44,089 nucleotides of DNA, from NCBI GenBank assembly GCA_030656215.1, contig JAUSOD010000065.1:1-44089 (forward strand), read 5' to 3'. Position numbers and translations under genes: made by a program. The notes below the pieces were generated by a model. The model searched no databases. It saw only the letters and a program-made list of their open reading frames with translations, and was not told the origin of the DNA. Position 1 is the first letter of the stretch, and every line of letters begins with the position of its first letter. The stretch is from Azoarcus sp. (GTDB lineage Bacteria > Pseudomonadota > Gammaproteobacteria > Burkholderiales > Rhodocyclaceae). This document shows positions 38,171 to 44,089 of the stretch, in pieces.

Positions 38171-39868
38171 TTATCCGGCCAGCATCACCTCGCGCACGGC
38201 GAGCAGTGCCACCAGCAGTTTGTCTTGTCCGTTCCGCGCGAAGTGGTGGCCGAGCATGCTGAAATAACGAGCGACACCGGTGGACGTGCAGCTTGCCTCA
38301 AGCACGAAGGCCGCGATGCGATCGAGTTCGGCGCAGAAGTCCACAGGGGATTGCGCCGAGACCGATGCAAGGCAGCGCTCCGGCAATTGGTCGCGAATGG
38401 TCGCGGCCACCTGAGCGGCCATTGCCGGCATGCGCGAACCGGTATGCTGCTGCCCGCACAGTGCGTAGCCGTTCTTGATTACGTGTTCGGGGCGCAGGAT
38501 CTGCAAGAACGGCCGGCCCTGGCTCGTCATCAGGTTGGCCGCAGCCTGCCCTTCGATCACGCTGGGTAAATCGCTGTTCGTCACGCAATGATGGAACACG
38601 TCCATCGGTACCGACCCCAGTTCGACAAAGTGAACCGTGGGCGAGACCATCTCGCGGAGCGTCGAATCCAGATCGCCGCTGATGTCCATCCACTGCTTGG
38701 TGTTCGCGTCGTAGCCTCGGTGCACCCGGATGCAGGCGGTATCGGAGCGATCGTGGATCCATGCACCGAGTGTTCGAATCAGGGGGTCGAGCTTGGCGGT
38801 CGACAGGACACCTTCGCCGAACTCGCGCGTATGGCGGGCGGCCAGTGTGGTTCGCAGTGCAGGCAGATCGGTACTGCCCACGCCAAGATCGTCGGCAAGT
38901 GCGTCGATAAGACTCGCCCAGCCGGTCAGTTCTGCGTGGGGGCTACAGGAGCAGATCACGATTGACCGTGGCGCATCGCGCTGACAACGCAGCGCGGCAA
39001 GCACACAGACGAGGAACATCTCGGGCGCCGTGGCGGTGAAATGCTGCAGCCCGTACATCGTCCACAGCAATGGCGAGTCGACATCCTCCGCGCGCGTGCG
39101 ACCGCAGGCCGCCAGGATGGCCCGTGCATTCCGCGTGCGGCGAGCCAGGTCTTCGTCGAAGGTCTGGCCGTCGGCATACCAGTCCCAGATGACGGAATCC
39201 AGGACATAGGTTTCCGTCCGCGGGGGCTTGATTGGCAGGTCTTGAAACGCAGGGAAGGCGTCGACCATGTACAGATGACGTCCGTCGGGCTGTTCGACGC
39301 GTGAGCTTTCATAGTAGGAATCCGCCTTTTTCGACGGCGGATCGTCCCAGAGATAGGGTTGAATGCGGGCGAAGAAGCGCACGTTGAGCTGCAACGCATA
39401 GTTCGTCGACATGTCGTCGGCTCCGCCGGTGAAGCCGAAGGCGACCGCTTCGGTCAGTGCAGATCGGCATTCGTACGGTAGAAACCGGATGTTCCTGCAT
39501 GTGCCGTAGGCAGCAAATCCATCGGCCATCCGCGCGGGATCCAGGCCAGGAAACATCAGCGCCAGCTTTGCCGCCGTGTTTCCCAGCAGCGCACGGCCGT
39601 AATCGGCATAGAGGACCACGACGCAGCCGGTAAATGCGGTCAGTTCGATCAGGCGGCGCAGGATCATTACGGTTGAGGCCTGGTGCCCGAGATTGCGTGT
39701 GCCATCAACGAACACGCGCCATTCCGTCTGGTCGGCGAGAAGTGCGAGCATCTCGGCAAGCTCCGGCGTCATCTCATCGGCATCGAAGCCTTGGCGGTCC
39801 ACAAAAGCGAGCGCTGACCGTGCGAACTGCTCCGCGGCGAACTGCAGGGTGTTGTGCCTGTCATTCAT
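38171..39868 (-). CDS. Protein of unknown function in the lanthipeptide cluster
   Basis: A 565-residue, probably cytoplasmic protein with no signal peptide or membrane helix. The start at 39868 overlaps the dioxygenase gene by 8 bases. A frame open to 39991 lies inside that gene. The N-terminal half has a Rossmann-like start (WRVFVDGTRNLGHQASTVMI then FTGCVVVLYADYG). The C-terminal half contains HFVELGSVPMDVFHHCVTNS then DLPSVIEGQAAANLMTSQGR. The two-lobe look and the late acidic/Gly loop recall GT-B glycosyltransferases, but this is weak pattern recognition and I cannot name a family. As the last gene of the operon it is a candidate tailoring enzyme for the peptide. Confidence 0.75.
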   Translation of the reverse strand: MNDRHNTLQFAAEQFARSALAFVDRQGFDADEMTPELAEMLALLADQTEWRVFVDGTRNLGHQASTVMILRRLIELTAFTGCVVVLYADYGRALLGNTAAKLALMFPGLDPARMADGFAAYGTCRNIRFLPYECRSALTEAVAFGFTGGADDMSTNYALQLNVRFFARIQPYLWDDPPSKKADSYYESSRVEQPDGRHLYMVDAFPAFQDLPIKPPRTETYVLDSVIWDWYADGQTFDEDLARRTRNARAILAACGRTRAEDVDSPLLWTMYGLQHFTATAPEMFLVCVLAALRCQRDAPRSIVICSCSPHAELTGWASLIDALADDLGVGSTDLPALRTTLAARHTREFGEGVLSTAKLDPLIRTLGAWIHDRSDTACIRVHRGYDANTKQWMDISGDLDSTLREMVSPTVHFVELGSVPMDVFHHCVTNSDLPSVIEGQAAANLMTSQGRPFLQILRPEHVIKNGYALCGQQHTGSRMPAMAAQVAATIRDQLPERCLASVSAQSPVDFCAELDRIAAFVLEASCTSTGVARYFSMLGHHFARNGQDKLLVALLAVREVMLAG

Positions 39869-40775
39869 GGCTGGCGCGAATCCCGCTAGTCGCACCATCA
39901 GGCGAGCGCAGGCAGCGGAAGCCCGGATGGCGAAAAAGTGTTCCAGCGGGCTGGCGCGCCATCGCCACCATCGGATCGCCGCTGCCGTCATCGGTCGTCA
40001 ATCGGTCGATCTCGTGCACACCGGACTCCGGTCGGGGCATGCAGACCGTGTCATCCCCGAAGAAACGCAAGGAAATCGTTCGTCGTTGTTCGCCAGCACG
40101 TGTCGGCGCGCCGCCATGCAGCACCGCCGGATGGAACACCACGATATCCCCTGGCTCGATCGCCGTGGACACGATCGGCCACGCATCGCGCCGGGCCTCG
40201 ATGTCGGGCAGGGCCGGCCACACCCCCGGGGCGTACATCGCGGCAGTGGGGTCGTCGGGATCAAATGCCGTGGGGTTGTAAAGCAGCCCGCGATGCGAGC
40301 CGCGCACGAATTCCAGCGAACGCTCGCGCTCGACCGGGTCGAGATTGATCCAGGCGGTCGCGACTTGTTCTCCCGCCATCGGCACATAGGCCAGATCCTG
40401 GTGCCAAGGCGTACGAAGCGTGCGCCCCCGCTTCAGCCAAATCTGCTCGTAGAGCAGCCAGAGCCCCTGGCTGCCGATCAGATTGCCAACCAACTCGGTG
40501 AGGCCGGTCTCGCACAGCAGATCGTGGTACGCAGGAAATGCAGCCGGGTTGGCATGATCCTGATAGAACGCGCCGGCAATGCCAGCCAGCACTGTATGAG
40601 CGCGGGGACCCGGGTGCTGGAGTGACCAGTGAAAGGCCCGTTGCGCGTGGCGCATGGCGTGGGTGTCGAGCGCCCCGCGAATGACGACCACGCCTTCGTC
40701 GGCCAGTGTCGTGCGCCATTCGTGAAGTTGCGAGGGTTCCGTCAGGGTAGACGGCAACTTCTGGTCTGGTGTCAT
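39861..40775 (-). CDS. Phytanoyl-CoA-dioxygenase-like Fe(II)/2-oxoglutarate oxygenase
   Basis: A 304-residue enzyme of the PhyH fold, which hydroxylates its substrate using iron and 2-oxoglutarate. The iron ligands are His125 and Asp127 in TPWHQDLAYV and His220 in VFHPAVLHGG. Arg231/Arg232 in EQRRTISLRFFGDD would hold 2-oxoglutarate. All key residues are therefore present. It begins 9 bases after the lanthionine synthetase stop and overlaps the next gene, so it probably hydroxylates the cluster's peptide, by analogy with oxygenases in other RiPP pathways. A separate small-molecule substrate cannot be excluded. Confidence 0.9.
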   Translation of the reverse strand: MTPDQKLPSTLTEPSQLHEWRTTLADEGVVVIRGALDTHAMRHAQRAFHWSLQHPGPRAHTVLAGIAGAFYQDHANPAAFPAYHDLLCETGLTELVGNLIGSQGLWLLYEQIWLKRGRTLRTPWHQDLAYVPMAGEQVATAWINLDPVERERSLEFVRGSHRGLLYNPTAFDPDDPTAAMYAPGVWPALPDIEARRDAWPIVSTAIEPGDIVVFHPAVLHGGAPTRAGEQRRTISLRFFGDDTVCMPRPESGVHEIDRLTTDDGSGDPMVAMARQPAGTLFRHPGFRCLRSPDGATSGIRASHE

Positions 40776-40784
40776 GGGAATCGC

Positions 40785-43442
40785 TCACCAACGGCGCCGC
40801 ATGCCGCTCCCCGGAGCGGATTCCGGCGGCCGGGCGCAATCAGCTAGCCAGGGCGACGAAAGCAGTGGGTGGCAGACCCCGGCGGAGTGCATCGCGAGTG
40901 CGCTCGCGGGACCCAGGAAGCCGATCCAGAGGTCGGGGGTGACAATATCCCGATCGTCCGATGTCCAGGTGCAGCTTTCATTCACCTTCAGATGCATCAG
41001 TCGCAGCGCGCGTGCCACCTTGCCCGAACGCGCCCTGGCAAGGGACTGAAACCGTGGCACAGCCCCGAGCATATGCCATAGCTCGAGCTGTCCGGCCAGG
41101 CCGTGACAGTAAGTTGGCGTACCCACCGACATCGCGTCGGCCAGCACGCCCACGGCCCAGTCGACCTCGTCGTGCAAGCCAGGATCGTCACCCAGTCCGA
41201 CCAGGAGAGCCCACAGATAGCCAGCTACACCATGACACCAGTTGCCGATCGCATGATGCCGGGACTCCTGGGGGCCAATGCGCAGGGCTGCCCCGTCGGC
41301 AGTTCGGGCATGGCGCGCGAGGCTACGGAAGGTGTCGCGGGCCTGGTCGGTGGATGCGACATCGCCACAAGTGCGGCCCCAACAGGCAAGTGCCATTGCG
41401 ATGCCTGCCGAACCATGCGCACAGCCGAAATGAGTCGTGTCTGAACCGGTACCCCAGACCGGCACCATGGACGCGTTTGTTGCGTGCTTGTCGAGGTGGG
41501 AGACGACATCGCGCACTGCATCGATGGGCCAGTCCGCGGCCACGAGTTCGTGGAGCATACAGGCCGCCCACACCACGCCGGCACCCCCTGAAAATAGGTC
41601 GAGTTCTCGGCGATCGGCGGCCGCTGCCTCAAAACGCACCCGCGCCGCCATCAGATATCCACCGTTGCTCAGATGCAGCCCCGCAACCGCCAGCGCGAGT
41701 GCCACCCCCGCGTTACCGGTGAACAGGCCGGCTGCCTTTCCTGCGGCAGAACGTGTTGAAAGCCAGCGTGCACCCAGATCGATCGCATCGTAATGGTCGT
41801 TGCGCCCCAGGGCGCGATCAACGCTCCGCAGGCCGAGCATGATGCCTGCGGCTCCGATGTTGATTGCTTCGCAGTCGAAAGGGCGCATGAAGTGCTCGTT
41901 GCGCCAGCACGCGCCATGATCGCATGGGTGCATGAACGACCCGGCCAGCCTGGCCGCATCGCTGCTTGCCCGCCGGTACCAGCGCAGTTCGGCGTCCGTG
42001 CTAGGACTTCCGGCCGAGGCTGTGATCGTGCGCCAGTCGCCGACGCGCTCATGCAAGGTGGCTGCCGCGGCGCGGGCAGCCGGTCGGCGTTCGGGTACAG
42101 GGGCAAGCCATGATGCAATTCGGTTCGCAATGTCAGCGGCCTCCTCGTTGCGAAGCATGGCGGCCATCCGCCCCGGGCCGGCGGGAAACAGTCCGGGTGG
42201 AAAGTCCAGCACAGCCTGAACGACGCACCCCGCCAATGCGAACACATCACGCGAAGCGTCGGCGTCATGGGTATCGTCCTGTGCTTCGGGGGCGAGGTAG
42301 CCCAGCGTGCCGCAGGGACGCATCGGATCGCCGACCGGCGCTGCCAGCTCGAAGTCGATCAGCCCGACGCCCCTGTGCCGGCGAACGGCATTCTCCAGCT
42401 TGATATCGCCATGCACGAATCCCGCCTCGTGGACACGGGCAAGCGTATCGCCGAGTAGCGGCAAACAGTCGATACGCGCGCACCGCGGCAACTCGCTCAC
42501 GGGCTCACCGCGAAAGTCCTCGGCGACGAGGGCCGGCCAGTCACCATCATGCCATGTCAGTGCCCTCGGTGCGGTGTCTGGCCACGCCTGCAGCGACCGT
42601 AGAATGGCAAACTCGGTCCGGAGCAGATTACGAATGCTGCCTCCCCTCGTGTCGCTAGCGACACCATGTCGCCCGGCCTTGATGACGACGGTGTCGAGCG
42701 TGGAGACATCGGCGGCGAGAAAGGTGCGCGCCCGCGGCGTCTCGCCAAGCACGGTCAGTGGAATGTATTCGGACGCGCCGAGCCACACCGGCTCGTCGAG
42801 CCGGATCCAGTGTGCGGTGGGCGGGTAGCCGGGTACGGGTGGAAGAGGCGCCCATGGTGGTTGCTCTCCATTCGTCGATCGAACATCGGCGCACACTGCG
42901 CCGTTCCCGGCTACGAGCGCAAAATCGTGAATGCCGGTGCTGCCGATGACTTCGGTTTCAGCGTGGAATACTCCGTAGCGGAACGAAACCGCGGAGCCCG
43001 GCCGCACATGAAGATCGGACTGCACTTCGGGTCCCTGGCTTGCGGGCCATACTCGATCGAGTTGAGCGATGGCCTCGCAGGCAGCCTGGTCGTCGAAGGG
43101 GTAGAGCGTCAGCACCTTGCCGAGTTGCGTCATACCCGTATCGCCCGAGTTGAGGAACACTATGTCGCGGATACGGCGTGGGACTTTGAATGGTATTCGC
43201 AGCCGTGCCAGAACGTCCGCCAACATCTCCAGGAAGGCGGGCGATTCGTGCGGCGCAGCGCTGACGTGGATTTTCCAGCCTTGGGCAACCGATGGCGCAT
43301 GTGTGAGCCGATAAAAGCGCCAGCCTAAAGAACGGTCGGTCCAGTCGGTAACAGTCCAGTCGCACCCGAGACTGGATTCCAGATAATCAAGCGCGGCACA
43401 GTAGGCCTGCGCCGCGTCCGTCGCCACAATGGCGGTGCTCAC
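40785..43442 (-). CDS. Class III/IV-type lanthionine synthetase (LanKC/LanL), zinc site retained
   Basis: An 885-residue three-domain enzyme that phosphorylates Ser/Thr in a precursor peptide, eliminates phosphate and closes thioether rings. The N-terminal lyase part (about 1-215) has QGWKIHVSA (54-62) and the FLNSG block followed by GKVLTLYP (about 96-115). The kinase part (about 220-470) has Lys255, HGDIKLEN (His344, Asp346, Asn351) and DFE at 363-365. The LanC-like cyclase (about 490-870) has His676 in CAHGSAG and the zinc ligands Cys736 (NWCHG) and Cys779-His780 (YCHG). Class III enzymes lack this zinc site, so class IV is the closer match. GTG start, 9 bases after the precursor stop. Rare outside actinobacteria. 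Confidence 0.93.
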   Translation of the reverse strand: MSTAIVATDAAQAYCAALDYLESSLGCDWTVTDWTDRSLGWRFYRLTHAPSVAQGWKIHVSAAPHESPAFLEMLADVLARLRIPFKVPRRIRDIVFLNSGDTGMTQLGKVLTLYPFDDQAACEAIAQLDRVWPASQGPEVQSDLHVRPGSAVSFRYGVFHAETEVIGSTGIHDFALVAGNGAVCADVRSTNGEQPPWAPLPPVPGYPPTAHWIRLDEPVWLGASEYIPLTVLGETPRARTFLAADVSTLDTVVIKAGRHGVASDTRGGSIRNLLRTEFAILRSLQAWPDTAPRALTWHDGDWPALVAEDFRGEPVSELPRCARIDCLPLLGDTLARVHEAGFVHGDIKLENAVRRHRGVGLIDFELAAPVGDPMRPCGTLGYLAPEAQDDTHDADASRDVFALAGCVVQAVLDFPPGLFPAGPGRMAAMLRNEEAADIANRIASWLAPVPERRPAARAAAATLHERVGDWRTITASAGSPSTDAELRWYRRASSDAARLAGSFMHPCDHGACWRNEHFMRPFDCEAINIGAAGIMLGLRSVDRALGRNDHYDAIDLGARWLSTRSAAGKAAGLFTGNAGVALALAVAGLHLSNGGYLMAARVRFEAAAADRRELDLFSGGAGVVWAACMLHELVAADWPIDAVRDVVSHLDKHATNASMVPVWGTGSDTTHFGCAHGSAGIAMALACWGRTCGDVASTDQARDTFRSLARHARTADGAALRIGPQESRHHAIGNWCHGVAGYLWALLVGLGDDPGLHDEVDWAVGVLADAMSVGTPTYCHGLAGQLELWHMLGAVPRFQSLARARSGKVARALRLMHLKVNESCTWTSDDRDIVTPDLWIGFLGPASALAMHSAGVCHPLLSSPWLADCARPPESAPGSGMRRRW

Positions 43443-43451
43443 TCCCGGATG

Positions 43452-43655
43452 TCAGCCGTGACGTGTCGCTGCACAGGTCTGCCATGGGCACATGTGGACC
43501 GGGCCGCGGTGCACGTCCATGGCATTGGCTGGCATCGGTATCGACCCCGACCCGGTCAATGCTGCGACAACGTCCTCCCGGCGGTGTCCTTGCCGACGCG
43601 CTACTGCGCGCATATCGTCGACCTTCGCGCGCACAATTTCCCGAACTTGCTGCAT
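43452..43655 (-). CDS. Putative lanthipeptide precursor
   Basis: A 67-residue ORF with a near-ideal ribosome binding site, 9 bases upstream of the synthetase gene. Residues 1-33 are charged and helix-forming (MQQVREIVRAKVDDMRAVAR...), like a RiPP leader. The tail follows a TGSGSIPMPA stretch and ends GPVHMCPWQTCAATRHG. It has two Cys (56, 61) and dehydratable Thr34, Ser36, Ser38, Thr60 and Thr64. Rings could link Ser36/Ser38 to Cys56, or join Cys61 and Thr64. The class III Ser-x2-Ser-x3-Cys labionin pattern is absent. A longer frame to 43745 has no ribosome binding site. I know of no described relative. Confidence 0.75.
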   Translation of the reverse strand: MQQVREIVRAKVDDMRAVARRQGHRREDVVAALTGSGSIPMPANAMDVHRGPVHMCPWQTCAATRHG

Positions 43656-43661
43656 GTCGTA

Positions 43662-43670
43662 TCTCCTTTT
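43662..43670 (-). promoter_or_regulatory. Ribosome binding site of the precursor gene
   Basis: AAAAGGAGA on the minus strand ends 6 bases before the ATG at 43655-43653. It decides that start over the longer open frame reaching 43745 and is much stronger than the site of the synthetase gene, which fits the need for more peptide than enzyme. Confidence 0.8.
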
Positions 43671-43879
43671 CGAGGAACAGATGTTCTGGCGAGTCGACAG
43701 CGGTGTAGCGAAGATATGACGTTGACCACAATCGACCTCTTTCAACTTAGCATGCCGTGCTGAAGTTGCCAGGCGTCTTTACGGCGAGCAAGGTGCACCA
43801 TCGACCGTACGTACGGCCGTGGCCGTCGAGACAGAAGCGCGGGAGAGCGAGCCTAGCCTGCGCGGGAATCATCTGCCGC

Positions 43880-44089
43880 GGCGGCAGTCTGGAAAGGGTG
43901 GTGCATCTGGATGGGCGCAAGGCGCAGATGCGGGAGCACGCCCGCCTCAAGGCGCGGCAACTCGGCTTGAAGAAGCTCTTTCCCGGCTTCGAACCGATGC
44001 AGACAAGTCTGGGCGAAGCCAACGGCGAGGTGGATCTGCGTGGCACCGGCAACTCCATCGCTGCGCTGCTCGGCAGTGCCGACGGCGAG
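43880..44089 (+). pseudogene. AsmA-family fragment, 5' end missing, running off the right edge
   Basis: The frame starting near 43880 reads GGSLERVVHLDGRKAQMREH, then ARLKARQLGLKKLFPGFEPM, then GEANGEVDLRGTGNSIAALL and SADGE to the window end. This is the repeat-like C-terminal region of AsmA-family envelope proteins (D/N-G-x-[VI]-x-L-x-G-T-G-x-S-[IV]). Upstream of about 43880 the same frame (CAGIICR and earlier) no longer looks like AsmA. No plausible start or ribosome binding site precedes it, so the 5' part appears lost by recombination beside the lanthipeptide cluster. Confidence 0.65.

Noticed and set aside
40785-43442. Synthetase as a plain Ser/Thr protein kinase
   Set aside because: The kinase occupies only the middle third. 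The lyase-like start and the LanC-like end with zinc ligands require a lanthionine synthetase call.
43690-43740. Sigma-70-like promoter for the precursor gene (TTGAAA or TTGTGG boxes on the minus strand)
   Set aside because: No -10 box at proper spacing was convincing.
43656-43745. 30-residue N-terminal extension of the precursor ORF
   Set aside because: The strong ribosome binding site lies inside it, directly before the ATG at 43655, and the extension has none of its own.
43747-44058. 103-codon minus-strand ORF at the right end
   Set aside because: It is antisense to the AsmA-like frame and is Arg/Cys/Pro-rich without pattern. The plus-strand reading explains the sequence better.

Overview
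The window is GC-rich chromosomal DNA from a betaproteobacterium, most likely Rhodocyclales of the Azoarcus/Aromatoleum/Thauera type. This rests on coding style, the PQQ-linked alcohol oxidation genes with their dedicated ABC genes, and the metal efflux and katG content. It is inference from gene content, not from a marker gene. I see no rRNA, tRNA or CRISPR array.

Layout. (a) 1-5467: the start of an exported protein on the minus strand, then a three-gene plus-strand unit: a FecR/LysM envelope protein, a CHASE2-PAS-GGDEF-EAL c-di-GMP enzyme and a small membrane protein. (b) 5656-6768: polyphosphate kinase 2. (c) 6901-13408, minus: a heavy-metal-type RND efflux operon (TolC-like protein, anchored accessory protein, periplasmic adaptor, RND pump, small periplasmic protein). 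(d) 13724-15898: katG with a clear terminator. (e) 16097-21701: a 10-codon ORF with a strong ribosome binding site, a small membrane protein, a Sel1-repeat protein, a histidine kinase/LuxR response regulator pair, a DUF3047-like exported protein and a second LuxR-type regulator. (f) 21976-26502: an islet of visibly lower GC encoding three exported proteins (unknown, a polyphenol oxidase with a broken C-terminus, a trypsin-like protease), followed by a transposase remnant and a small orphan gene. (g) 26756-27721, minus: proline iminopeptidase. (h) 28042-38090: pqqABCDE, an ABC importer, then the four-gene ABC/beta-propeller set that accompanies PQQ-dependent alcohol dehydrogenases. The dehydrogenase itself is not in the window. 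(i) 38171-43655, minus: a compact lanthipeptide-type gene cluster. (j) 43880 to the right edge: a 5'-truncated AsmA-family fragment.

The most interesting part is (i). A 67-codon ORF with a textbook Shine-Dalgarno sequence and a Cys/Thr-containing C-terminus lies 9 bases upstream of a three-domain lanthionine synthetase (lyase, kinase and LanC-like cyclase with its Cys/Cys/His zinc ligands). This is followed by a phytanoyl-CoA-dioxygenase-like oxygenase and a 565-residue protein of unknown function. Gaps of 9 bases or less and one overlap make this one transcription unit. No transporter or dedicated protease gene is beside it. I propose it as a previously uncharacterised lanthipeptide pathway with oxidative, and possibly glycosyl, tailoring.

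The pqq genes, the ABC sets and the regulators in (e) probably serve periplasmic alcohol oxidation: PQQ is made in the cytoplasm, and the histidine kinase/LuxR pairs resemble those that switch on quinoprotein dehydrogenases. The polyphenol oxidase islet looks horizontally acquired, because its base composition differs from both flanks and a transposase fragment lies at its right edge.
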